Shown here piece after piece: positions 23,157 through 34,553 of a DNA stretch of 64,000 nucleotides. Both the position numbers and the translations under genes were made by a program. The DNA comes from Anaeramoeba flamelloides (lineage: Eukaryota; Metamonada; Anaeramoebidae), in contig JANTQA010000032.1 of NCBI GenBank assembly GCA_027625915.1, positions 11,098,001 through 11,162,000 on the forward strand, given 5' to 3'. A model generated the notes under the pieces. It made no database searches. It was given only the letters and a program-made list of their open reading frames with translations, and was not told the origin of the DNA. Position 1 is the first letter of the stretch. Each line of letters starts with the position of its first letter.

Positions 23157-23667
23157 CAGTCAAAGTGGCCCAACATTTTTTACAAAAATCAAATATTTTT
23201 TATAAATGACCTTTGGAGATTAAATAAGAAACAAGTAGAATAATAAACATCAAAGAATTGTTGATATCTGCCTGAAAAAAAACTAATAAATCAATAGATT
23301 TTCTTAAAAATAGAAAAACTCAAATTCTCAGGGATAAAAATTGAGAAAAACAGCAATGTTCATTTTGATCTTCAATTGAAAATCAAATAAAATTCCAATA
23401 GAAATCAAAATCATTTCTCTACAATCATTTTTACTTTATCAATAATATTAGAATAACACTTTTAAACTAATGACTATCGATCTTACAAATAAAAAAAAAA
23501 TTCGCAAATGTATTACGAGTCTTGTAAAAAAATCGAAAAAAAAAAGCAAAAATGAGAAAAAACTGATTTCAATTTTGGAATTTCCGAAAGAAATTTTTCT
23601 TCAAATATCCATTACAAACCCTTTAAACACATGTAATTCACACTCTATAACTGTGCCACTTTGACTG
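23157..23667. mobile_element. Family A DNA transposon, copy 2
   Basis: Begins CAGTCAAAGTGGCCCAAC and ends GTGCCACTTTGACTG before a TA. Same orientation as 261-943 but about 170 bp shorter in the middle. It contains a 64-codon frame whose ends (MTIDL near the start, NPLN and TVPL near the end) match the frame in copy 1. Confidence 0.8.
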
Positions 23668-24059
23668 TAAAATGGTTTACTTAAATTTCCGAAAGTCAAT
23701 TTAATCTAATAGCCATATATTTCACGATTATTAATCAATGAAAATAATTTTAAACTGTCATGATTTAAAATTATTTTATTAAAGTTTAATTATTTAATTT
23801 TTTTTAGAAATATTAATCTATTATTTTTCATATGAAGGTCATAACCATAAAAAATGATCAATATTTTCTAAGAATTTTTTCTTGTTCATATTTTGTTCAG
23901 AATGGACAGAATTTATTTGAATTTTTCTTTATTACATTGAATAATAAAATCCATTTAAGCAGTTGGAAAACGTTCTGAAATTTGAAATTGTAAAAATTGA
24001 TTGATAACTTAAATATCTTTGTGTTTTAAACAAAGAATTTTGATTTTTTAATTATTGTG

Positions 24060-26200
24060 AAGTATTTTTGTAGAGTGCCGTGTGGTGCCGTCAAGTGTCG
24101 TCAAGTGCCTAGGTTTTCCAGAATTCAAAAGAATAGAGTAAAATCGAAGATTTATATAAATTCATTTGAATTTTGGTAGAGTGCCTAGGTTTTCTCGAGA
24201 GTTTCTGTTTTATTTGTATAAACTATCGATTTTCGTTAGGTTTTTTTGGGTTTTCTATTTATTTAGAAAATCAATAGATTTTCTAAATAAAATAGAAAAC
24301 TCAAGAAAATATAACGGTATTTTTTTTTAAATTCGGACATAAAAAGAAAATTTCAAAAATCTTCTTTTAATTTTATAAATTAAAAAAAACCTAACGGGGC
24401 TTTTCCAGAATTCAAAAAAATTTTATAAATCTTCGATTTTACTCTATTTTTTTAAATTCTGGAAAAGCTAGCCGTTTTTTTTTTTTAATTCTGTTTTTTG
24501 TTTCTAAAACCAATTGATTTAATTAAATAAATTTTAATCCAAAAATACCGAAAGTTTTTTTTTTCTTTAAGGATTAAACTTTAATGGGAAATATATTGAT
24601 TTTCGGAATTAACAGAAAATTCAAGAAAACCTAACATATTTTTTCCAAGATTTAAAAGAATATAATAAAATTATTTAAAATTTCTTTTTATTTTTCAATT
24701 ATAAAAAACCCAACGGTATGTTGTTTTCAGTATTTAAAATAATCGAGTAAAAAAATCAAGATTTTATCCAATTATTTTGAATTCTGTAAAACATAACAAA
24801 ACTTCCAACTGGTAGAATTCAGCAATTCGTTATAATAATAAATTTCAATTTTATAATCATTAAATTTTCTGAATTCCATTTAATTTTATTGTTAATTCTT
24901 TGATTGAATTTTATTAATTTTTTCAGATAAGGCAGAGATAAATTTTCTAATATATTTTTTAATTTGTATTTTTTTTCTGAGTGAAATTACCAAATTTTTG
25001 AATTTAAATTCTGCTTTATAAATAAGAATTGGTACGTTTCGGTTAATTTTGCATATTTCGGTAATATATTAATTAGTCCAAGGATTTGAATAATTTAGAG
25101 TTTTTATTTCATAATTATATATTCCTAAACCATATTCCAATTGACTTATTATATAAGATTTAAATAATCTAATTTTCAAATTATTGTTCAGAGAATTGTT
25201 ATTGAATAATTGTTTACAGTTGTTATATGTTGCTTTGGATTTTTTTTTACTTTATAGCAACTATATGTAATTTTTTATTTAAATAAATACTCAAATATTT
25301 TAATCTTTGATAAATTTTGTGAAATTTCTATTTTGATTTTAGTATGTTTTCATCCAAATTGAATAATAATTTCATATATTAAAATTAATATTCATTTAAT
25401 TGATTTATATTCCATTTATTATTAAGTTTAAATCATCTGTAAACATTTTACAACGATTTGTTAATTGTATAATTGTCCATAAAAGAAAATGCAAAATAAG
25501 AGCAAATATTATTGGTGATAAGGGATCCTCTTGGAAGATATCAAGACCTTCTCCTTGATAATACTTTAATAAAAAAAATTTGATAATTTTATTTAGAATA
25601 AATTTTTTTATTAGTTTTCTAATTATTTTAAAATTAATTAAATCAAAATATTTTGCGATATCAATAATTATAATATAAGTTTTATTATTTTCATTTTCGT
25701 TATTTGATTTCATCATTATATATATTTAAAAAAAATTATTACTGCTATACAAGTATCGAATTTCTTTTTAAACTCAATTTATTTACTGTATAAATCCCCA
25801 ACACGATTAAATAAGTGGATAGAACATTTTAAGGAATAATCTTGGTAAACTTTGGTTAATTGAAATTGACATGTATTTCAAAGCTACTCCTTCATCTCTT
25901 TTTTATAAATAAATAAAATTGATCCCTTTTTTTGATAGATTCAATATTATTATTATTTAGGATTAATTAACTCTTTATTAAATATTTTTTGAATTGCAAT
26001 TAAAAAATATTTTTTATTTTTTGTTCTCAATTTGATTCAAAATCTAAGTTATTTTCATCCTCAACAATATTTTAAAAATTCTCAATTTTTTGAAATCCTT
26101 TAACTGATTTATGCTTTAAATATTTAATTGTATTTTTAATATTTTCAATTAGAAAAAATTTATCCATTTTAAAATCTTTTCATTTTTTTTTTTTTTTTTT
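24060..26200 (-). mobile_element. LINE (non-LTR retrotransposon) copy 1, decayed
   Basis: A 103-codon minus-strand frame (25405-25716) carries reverse-transcriptase motifs: IDIAKYFDLINF (motif A), GLDIFQEDPLSPIIFALI (motif B, normally QGDPLSP) and MFTDDLNLI (motif C, normally FADD or YADD). Upstream to about 26170 are degenerate RT pieces (for example KKRD and SISINQSLPRLFLKMF) in broken frames. Downstream to about 24950 the usual post-RT segment reads SYIISQLEYGLGIYNYEI. The 3' part to about 24060 is an array of short modules repeated in both orientations (TTTTCCAGAATTCAAAA with TAGAGTAAAATCGAAG). Several frame breaks and stops make it non-functional. Positions 24870-25290 match copy 2 at 49070-50240. 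Confidence 0.8.
24249..24300. repeat. Palindrome in the LINE 3' region
   Basis: GTTTTCTATTTATTTAGAAA on the left is almost exactly reverse complementary to the right half, ending in AAATAGAAAAC, around an AATCAATAGATT centre. Similar inverted words (GTTTTCTGTTTTAT and ATAAAACAGAAAAC) occur in the second LINE copy near 48820-48910. Confidence 0.7.
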
Positions 26201-26669
26201 AGAGCTAATTAAATAACTCTTTCATCTTGAAATCCTAAAAATCTTTACCGTGATTTCTTTTTCTTTTTTCTTTCTTTTTTTTTTTTTAACAAAAAGAAAT
26301 ATACCTTCATATTATCATTTTGAGAGAGTAAATTAACAGTTGGGAATGAAAAAAAAAAAAAAAAAAAAAAAAAGTTAGTGAATCCTTCTGAAATTCATTC
26401 GCTTCAAATATATCATGGAAAAATTTTTAATCCATAAAAAATCGAAATTTTCTTTTATTAACCTTTGGTTAACTAATTAAATGATCATATTGATAAAAAA
26501 TAATGAAACTGGCAAACTTCAGAGAAAAAAAGCAATTTTAAAAAAATGTAAAAATTGCAATTAAATTAGTAATTAACAACAAATTAATATGATTTTTATT
26601 CCAATTTTATTTTTATTTATTTTTCTTTAATTATCAAAGATATATAGCAAAGAACATTTATCTAATGAA
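26201..26669. other. 5' flank of the CLASP gene
   Basis: Contains long homopolymer runs: poly-T around 26188-26201 and 26277-26288, and poly-A at about 26347-26373. It ends in an AT-rich leader directly before the CLASP ATG. No promoter element can be named. Confidence 0.4.
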
Positions 26670-29600
26670 ATGGATCAAATTTATACATTTTTAAACAACC
26701 CTGATTTGGAAATTTGGAAACCTCGAATGGAGTCACTAATAAAAATTGAATCATTTTTAAATGCGGGTGCAGTAGAATACCCTATTTTTAAAGAAAAAAT
26801 CAATACATTTAGCTTGACCCTTTCAAAGCAATTAAAAGATTTAAGAAGTCAAATTGTTAAACAGTGCTGTTTTTTAATAGCCCACTTGTCACGGTCTTTA
26901 AAAAATGAATTTTCCAATACATTTGAAAAAATATTTGAAGATTTATTGCAACTTGTAGATAAAAAAAAAAAGGTAATGTCCAATAATGCAGATTTATGTA
27001 TTCAAGAAACGATAAGAAACACATGTGCTACAGGAATAATACCAATTATTGAGAAATCAATAACTGTTTCAAAAAGTAAGATAATACCTACAAAATGTGT
27101 CGAATATTGTTTGTTATTACTCAAAAAATGGGAATTAGATGAACTCAAGAAACACCAAAAAGAAATCGAAAATATCTTAAAGGTATCCTTTTCAACTGCT
27201 CAGCAATCAGCCAGAAAGGTCGGTCGAAAGGCCTTTTGGAATTACGTTCAAAAATTCCATGAACAATCAAACCAATTTTATAAGACCTTAGATCCAAATA
27301 CACAAAAATTGCTATTAAAAGAAAAACCAAATCAAGTAAGCCATTTTAAATTTTCATTTTTTTGTATTATTTTTTATTTTTTTTTTGAAATAATTGAAGA
27401 TTAAATATCATATTAAATTATATTTGAAGAATTATTTGAAATTATTTGATATTTCAGAGTTATAATTTGAAATTATTCATTTTAAATATCTAAAATGTGA
27501 TTAAAAATTTATTTAATCTTTTTATTTTATATTAATAATTATTTTGAGAAGAGAAATAGAAAAAAAGTTTTTTTTTTTTATCAATACCATTTTCCAGTCA
27601 AAGGTACCCAGTTGTAATGAGTGAATTACATGTGCTTAAAAAGTTTTGCATGGATACTAGAAGACAAATTTATTCTTGGAAATTTCAAAATTGAAATCAT
27701 TTTTTCACATTTTTTTTTTTTTTTTTTCTATTTTTTTTTAGGTAATTGATTTCCCAGAATCCAAAGAATAGAGTAAATTTTTTTTTTTATTGCAAGATCG
27801 ATAGTCACTTGAGTAAAATCATATTATTCTAAGGTTATTGAAACTGTGCAAATGATTGTTGAGAAATCATATTGATTTCTATTGGAATTTTATTCAATCT
27901 TTGATCTTGATATTTATATAATAAAAGAGGAAAAATTTGCACTTCCTTTTCATTTCCTTTTTCAAATAGAGACCACAAATACCAAAATAATTCGTTTGGG
28001 TACTTGATTTATAAAAGTAAAGTATGAGAAATGAACTGAAAATTGTTTCATAACTATTATTCAATACCAGTAGAAGATCAAAACGAACATTCTTGTTTTT
28101 CTCAATGATTACACATAGAATTTGAGTTTTTCTATTTTTAAGAAAATCCATTGATTAATTAGTTAGTTTTCTTTCAAACAGATATCAACAATTCTTTGAT
28201 GTGTATTATTCTGCTGATTTTTTATTTGTTCTTCAAAGGTTAATTTTATAAAATAATTGATATTTGAAAAAAATGTTTACCGCTTCGACAGAAATAAAAT
28301 TTAGAATAAAAAAGATATTAAGAAGGAAAAATATATTCAAAAATATGAATTATTTCAATTTCAATTAAAGGTTTTTTTTTTTCTTTTTCTTTTCCTTTCA
28401 GATTTTTTTCATTTTATATTAGGAGTGTTCAGCAATATTAGAATTTAAAATGGCAAATCGAATATGTGTGATTAAATTATTTTTTTCACTATAGTGCAGA
28501 TTATCATCATTTTTTTGTTTTTTTACTGACAATCTGAAATATTTCTAAAAATATTAAAAATACATGATAACCTAAAAATGGCTAAGTTTACTATAACCAA
28601 AAAAAAAATAAGTTGTAAAAAATCGGGTAAAAATTTTTATTTTAATTTAATACCTAAAAAATGACTTTAAAATTCAATAAACATTCAAAAATATGTAAAA
28701 ATGTTGTAAAGGGTGATTTATTATTTGGATTTTTAGGAACAGAACAAAATTATATACCTAAATTTTTTGAGTTGGCAAAAAAATTTTCAGAAATAATTGC
28801 TAAATTCGTGAAAAAATATTTTAATGAGTCGGAAACTAAGGAAGTAATGATGATTCGGTATACCTCCTACCTTCCCGTTTCAACCACTAAAAAAAAATCC
28901 ATGGATTTCACAATGGTTATATAAAATTATTAAACATTAAAGAATAAACAGTGAAAAAATCACTTCAAAAATAAGGAAGATAAAGAAGAAAAAAAAAAAG
29001 AGAAACAAATCGAAAACTAACGTAATTAGAAAAATAAATTGAAAATTGAATTTCTTAAACCCAGGGTTTCCCTTTAAACTCTCAAATTGTAAACTTGATA
29101 AATGAGATTACCCCAAATCACGAATATTTTACTCTTATCTTTTAACAATTATTTTATTATCTTTGCTGAAAAAAACAGATCAAATATTTCAAATCGTTAA
29201 ATCTTTTTTCACAAGTTCTATTTTTACGTATTTATCTTACATGTTACTTGTTTCTGTGATTGGACAAAGATATTATTTTACCAACCGATTATATGCTATT
29301 TTGTCTTTTAATTGTAAAGAAATTAAAAAAATTTTAAAAACTTAACAATAAATATTTTCAAGATCTCATTCATTCAAAAAGAAAAACAAAATTCCTTTCC
29401 TTAAAAGTAATATTTCTTCAAGAATCAATGATCAATTTTTATTAATAAAAAAATAAAAATAAAATCAGTTAATTTGAAAATAAAATTCCAAAAACAATAT
29501 TTTCTCCATTTTTAGGTGTTTTCATTTTCAAGATTAAATTAGATGGCTTTTGTCACTATTTTTAAAGCCTACTCATGCTAAAAATTAAAAATATACTAGT

Positions 29601-32600
29601 TAATCTACTTGGATATTGGAATTCCATTAAAGTATATTAAAAATTACCCTCCCAATAAAGATATGTTCTAAAATAAAGATTGAAAATTATTTTTACAAAA
29701 AAACAAAAATTTCTATTACTCTTCAACAAATAAAATGTGCCTCTAAAAAATATACCAAAAATAAAAAAAAAAACAAAAAACAGCAAGAATTCCACAAATA
29801 AACTTAATTTCAAAAATAGGGGCAGATTTTTCATCAGAAAAAAATTAGTTTAATTTTTTTTTTTTTTTTGAATAATAATGTATTTTACTAAAGTGTTTAG
29901 AGATAATAAACAATATAGATTAATAAATAAAAATATAGTGTAATCGTTTTATTTTTTGAAAGACAAATGATAAAAGAAAAAAATAATAAAAAAAAAGTTT
30001 GCCCCTCATTTTGAAATTTGGCTTTTATCTTAAAAAAACTTTTTAAGGGCATTGATGAAAAAAAATATAATAAAAACTATTTTTTAATTCTGAAATTACT
30101 GAAATAATGTATTATTAAAAATTCATATAACTTTTAATTGAAATATCCTTTTAAAATTCTAATTTTTTCATTTGTATTATTATTATTATTATTAGATTGT
30201 TTTTCCAAGTAATCAGAACAATATTCCTTCAAACAATAATGAAAAGAAATCAATTGATCGTAGATTATCGATGCTTACAAACAAGAAATATTCCTCACCT
30301 CAAAAAAACACAAAAGCCTGGAGAAGGTTAACAACCAATACAAATAACTACAATCCCTACAAGGTTAACAAATCAAAACAAAAAAATGAAGAAATTTTTT
30401 ATCGAGATACAGATGATCTTGTAAATATTTTAACAAGAAAATGCGATTTAAAAACTGACAAACCACAATCTAAAAGATATTCTATGGTCCCAAAAATTAA
30501 AAAAAGCAATTTTAAAAAGAAAGCAATAAAAAGAAAAAAAGTAACCAACAATAATGTTTTGCAAAGGCAAAAACAACAACCAAAAAAACCGATAACAAAA
30601 ACAACCAAAACTACAAAAAGACCAAAAATAAATAAAACCACAACAAAACCAAAAACAAGCAAACCCTCAGCAAAGCAAATAAAAAAACCAAATCCAAACA
30701 AATTAATTAAAAGGAAAACAAATCAAAGTAAAGTGCAGAGTGGCAAGGTTAATAACGAAAATACAAAAATAAATCTTGAAAAAATTAAAAAAAAATTACC
30801 ATTATATAAAAATGTAATTGATTTAGTATCAAAGATCAATGGGACTGAAAATGTAAATTTAAAAATTGAATTACTTCAAGTACTTGAATACCAATTAAAA
30901 AACGAGGAAGACAAATTGGAAAAACTTGAAGATTATAATTTTGTTTTCAATTGCTTAACCAAACTTTTAACAATGATGAATAGAGATACAACGTTGCAAA
31001 ATTTAATACTTGGGAATATAATTATTATAATTGAGGAATACCCAAAAAGATTCTCACTTCAAAAGGAGACGTGGTTGCGTGAACTGATTAAAAAATATTC
31101 AAAAAGCATCAATTCCACAGCATTTTTTATAAGGATTCTAATTAGTTTTGAAAAATTTTATTTTGATCTTTTTGTAATTTTTTTTCAAATATGTTCAACC
31201 CTTGAGATTAAAGGTCAATTGTTTTGTCTTCAATTAATTAAAAGTTTAATTGAAAAGGATTCAAATTACCTTTTAAACCCACAAAACAAATTCCGCACTT
31301 TAATGGATTTTTTGATTTGTAATTTTTCCAAAACAAATACCCAATTATTGGATCTTAATTTAAAAATATTAATTGTTTGTTACCAAAATTATCGTAATTT
31401 TTTTTTCAATTACTTATCAACCCTAAATAACCCAAAAATCGATTTAATTTTAAATAATTTATCAAAGCAAATTAAACAAATTAAGCAAATATATAATAAT
31501 TTTGTTTTAAATAAAAAAAAAAATCTTTCAAATCAATCAAATACAAATGAAAAAATTCAAAATGAATCAATTAAAACAAAATCTAACCAAAATGATAATA
31601 AAATAAAATTAATAAAATCAAAAAATGATAAAAATAAAGATCAAAACGAGAAAAGGATTAAAATTGATAAGCCCACGAAGACAAAAAGAAAAAGAATAAT
31701 AAAAAAAACAAAGTTATCAAATCAAAAAAAAAATCCAAAAAAAAAACCCAATAATCCCTTAAATGAAAAAAAAACAAATATAAAATCAAATAAACCAGAT
31801 CAAAATAATTCAAAGAAAACAAATTTAAACAGAAATTATTCAAAAGTTCAAAAAAATCAATCCAAAAATATCACAAAAGAAAAAAATCAAAATATTTCAA
31901 ACATGAAAAAGAAAGGTATTCGAAAGCAAAGAACAAACCCAAAACTAAAAAAAAATAATACTCGAAAAATTACAAATACTAAAATACTAAATAACAATAT
32001 ATCAAAAGTTGACAACTTTCAAAAGGCGGATAAACAGACGGAAAAATTAAATACCAGTATCACGAACGGGTTAAAACTTGAAAATAATAAAGCAACAGAA
32101 GAAATAAAAGCAAAATTAGAAAAAAAATCTATTAATAAATTAAAAAAAATAGAGGGGGGAAATCATTTAGAAAAAAAAATTAAATCAAAAGAGAATAATA
32201 ATAAAAATTATTTCGAAACTGATAATATTGTTAAAAATGAAAATGAAAACGTGAATGAAAATGTGAATAAAAATGAAAATGAAAATGGCAATGAAAATGG
32301 AATTAATAATGGCAATGGAATTCAAAAAATTATTTTTAAATTATTAAATAAATTAATTAGAAAAAAACAAATTCAAAAAACAACCGAATCTTTGAAAAGT
32401 ATTTCAATTTCAAATGACGAAGAAATATGGAAACATTATTTTAAAAAAATCATTGTAACAATTTTAAATTGTTTCCATGATCAAAATTTACAAGCACAGC
32501 AGTTATTGTTATCTTTATTTGAAACCATTCTCAAAAAGCAATCAAACTATTTTTTTTTGGAAACAAATTTTATTATTAATCAATTCTTTATCTTAATAAA

Positions 32601-33027
32601 ATCTACAAAGCATGATTTTATTAGCTTTGGTACAATAATTCTTGAAAAATTATTACCAAAGGTTAACCAGAGTTTAATTTTAAAGAATATATTTAATTAT
32701 TTGAATCAGGACCATTCATTAGTTTTTCATTATTCTTTATTTCTTTTCATGAGATGTACCAAATTAATTTCTTCTTCTACTACTGAGTCTTCTTCTCAAT
32801 TAAACCAGTTCGATGGACTTGACCTTGAAAAGCTTTTACAACTTTTAAAAATTAAATTTAAAAGCCCCAACCCTGAAATTCGATCAATCACTTCAGATTC
32901 ATTAATCAATTTATGGTTAATTTATGGACAGGATTTTTTACAAAATTGGTTAATCCAAAAAATTCAATTTCCAAAATATCAAATCAAACTGTTGGAAATT
33001 AGAAAGCAATCTATGATAAATAAATAA
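26670..33027 (+). CDS. CLASP: CLASP (CLIP-associating protein), microtubule rescue factor
   Basis: Exon 1 (26670-27335) ends at GTAAGC and exon 2 (30196-33027) follows a TATTATTATTAG acceptor. Both junctions are phase 0 and give 1165 residues. Exon 1 encodes a CLASP-type TOG domain (residues about 5-215), with hallmark words LKDLRSQIVKQCCF and AHLSRSL and a KVGRKAFWNYVQKF helix matching the conserved TOG2 region of animal CLASPs. Residues about 250-410 are Lys/Pro/Thr-rich, as in the basic microtubule-binding linker of CLASPs. A second HEAT array covers about 415-640, then a Lys/Asn-rich linker, then a C-terminal HEAT array (about 937-1165) that in CLASPs binds CLIP-170 and kinetochore partners. 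CLASPs suppress catastrophe at plus ends and act at kinetochores. The 2.86-kb intron holds a family A transposon. AATAAA-like signals follow the stop. Confidence 0.9.
27595..28291. mobile_element. Family A DNA transposon, copy 3, reverse orientation, in the CLASP intron
   Basis: Starts CCAGTCAAAGGTACCCAGTTG and ends CCGCTTCGACAG, a mutated form of the CCACTTTGACTG end. The stretch around 27795-27815 (GCAAGATCGATAGTCACT) is the reverse complement of 749-770 in copy 1, and the match continues to the end. It lies wholly inside the CLASP intron. Confidence 0.75.
28292..30195. other. Rest of the CLASP intron
   Basis: AT-rich. An 87-codon plus-strand frame at 28661-28924 and a 60-codon frame at 29163-29345 have no recognisable domain. 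They are not needed to complete CLASP, whose flanking exons already join in phase. The 3' end is a (TTA)n tract that forms the acceptor at 30195. Confidence 0.5.
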
Positions 33028-33204
33028 ATTGAAAATAAATTTAATTCAATTAATTCAAAATAAAACAACTTATTGAATATTACAATTTTGTATTTTTTAT
33101 ATTTTCTCTTTTATAAATTGATTTATTTATTTAATTATTAAACCCCTTTTTATGATTTTTATTTGTTTTGCTTTTTTTTTTTTTTTTTTTTTTTTTTTGA
33201 TATT
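33028..33204. terminator. CLASP 3' flank with polyadenylation-like signals
   Basis: Repeated AATAAA/AATAAATT words occur within 40 bases of the stop, and a long T-run is at about 33172-33198. Assignment as the 3' processing region is inferred from position. Confidence 0.35.
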
Positions 33205-33721
33205 TTTGGAGATAAATTAGTGAAAAAAATACGCGAAAAGATTTTTTAAATGTGACTATTAGTAAAATTGATGTGTAATTTCTTTTCTTTAAAATCAAAT
33301 CCTTTTTCGAAGAATCAAACTTTTAAAATTATAACTCACTCACTTATTTGAATGATGATTAGTGAAATTACACTTGTTCAAAATATCATTCAATCTATCA
33401 AAAAAAAAGAATAAAAATTATCATTTTCCAATTCAGTAAACCTCTATAAAACTTCATTGTTTTTCAAAAAAAGTTGATCTACTTATGCTATCTAGCAATT
33501 GCTTGAGTTTTCGATAGAACCCCTACTTTAATGAACTTGTGGTAGGTTTATTACTAGTTCATAAAAAATTTGGTTTGTTATTACAGTCCTGTGTTCTATT
33601 TAAGGCACATAAAAAAATCAAGAAATAAGGCACAAAAAATCCCATTAAGGCACAAAATCAAAGTGGTCAAAATAAGGCACAATTTTTCTGTGTAAATTTG
33701 CAAGATTACTCATAATTAAAT

Positions 33722-33768
<47 letters not shown>

Positions 33769-34020
33769 AAGAAAACACTCAAACTAACTCTGTAATTATT
33801 GGGTGAAATTATATCTTGAAATCAGGAAAGTCCCTCTAATCAAAAATTTGTTCCTTAAAGTGAACAAAATTTTGTGTCTTATCTGTTAAATTTTCATGTG
33901 CCTTAAATAGACACAGGACTGTAAAAGGATTTGTTTTTAAATTAATGAATTTACAAACAATTTTCCTAAAATTCACAATTAAAAAATCTTGTCTAAGATT
34001 ATTTTCATGTCTTGAGATCC
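33205..34020. mobile_element. Family G DNA transposon, copy 2, interrupted by a family C element
   Basis: The left arm (about 33205-33300, GAAAAAAATACGCGAAAAG onward) is inverted relative to the right arm (about 33925-34020, ending ATTATTTTCATGTC). The inner part 33285-33580 matches 9761-10087 in reverse. The AAAGGATTTG end resumes directly after the family C insertion at 33923, so the two pieces are one element split by a later insertion. Confidence 0.7.
33582..33923. mobile_element. Family C MITE, copy 1, nested in family G
   Basis: Flanked by TA, with ends CAGTCCTGTGTTCTATTTAA and TTAAATAGACACAGGACTG. AAGGCACA words repeat five times in the left part. A (TA)n tract sits at 33725-33766. 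The second copy, at 56789-57109, has the same layout, including the TA tract and the TTGAAGAAAACACTCAAAC stretch. Confidence 0.88.
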
Positions 34021-34099
34021 AATTTTTTTCACTTATTGAAGGAGACTTTTAGAAGACTATCAAAATAAAAGAGGTTTAGAAACGTTTTTAATGATAGAA

Positions 34100-34420
34100 A
34101 TAAATTGACTGAGTATTCTCTGTTGCCAATAAATTTATAATAAAAAGAATTATTGAAGGGTTTATTTTTTGGTCTTTTTATTGTTAATTGTAAAATAATA
34201 AGATCAAAATTTTCAATCATCTTTCCAAAATAATCACATTTCCCAAAAATTAAAATAAGTCATAAGGCCCCCCAATTTTATCAAGATAATTAATAATTGA
34301 AACTGATTTTAGAAAATTAAAAAGTTGAAATGGTAGAAATTATTTAAAAATCTTTTTTTTGAATAGCTTCAATGAAAATTTTGTTCCATTTATTTTGAAA
34401 TAAATAGTAATAAAACAATT
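34100..34420. repeat. Repeat Q copy 2 in the NUF2 5' flank
   Basis: Matches about 17420-17830 in the same orientation (AGATCAAAATTTTCA, CTTTCCAAAATAATC, GAAAATTTTGTTCCATTTAT). It ends about 130 bp before the NUF2 start codon, so the proximal promoter lies in or beside dispersed repeat sequence. Confidence 0.6.
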
Positions 34421-34553
34421 GAAAAAAACAAAGAATATTTCTCAAACTTCAAAGAAAAAAATAAAAGGGATCAAAATTCATTTTTTTCTTAAAATTTTGA
34501 AACAAAAATAAATTTCACTTTTTACAAAAAAAAAAAAAAACTCTTCATTCAAA

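Noticed and set aside
25405-25716. Stand-alone reverse-transcriptase gene
   Set aside because: The motifs are part of a longer decayed LINE with a matching second copy; the frame is broken on both sides.
28661-28924. 87-codon open frame in the CLASP intron as a nested gene or an extra exon
   Set aside because: No family resemblance, and CLASP exons already join in phase without it.
30399-30701. 100-codon minus-strand open frame rich in Phe/Gly/Val
   Set aside because: It is the antisense shadow of the Lys/Pro/Thr-rich linker of CLASP.
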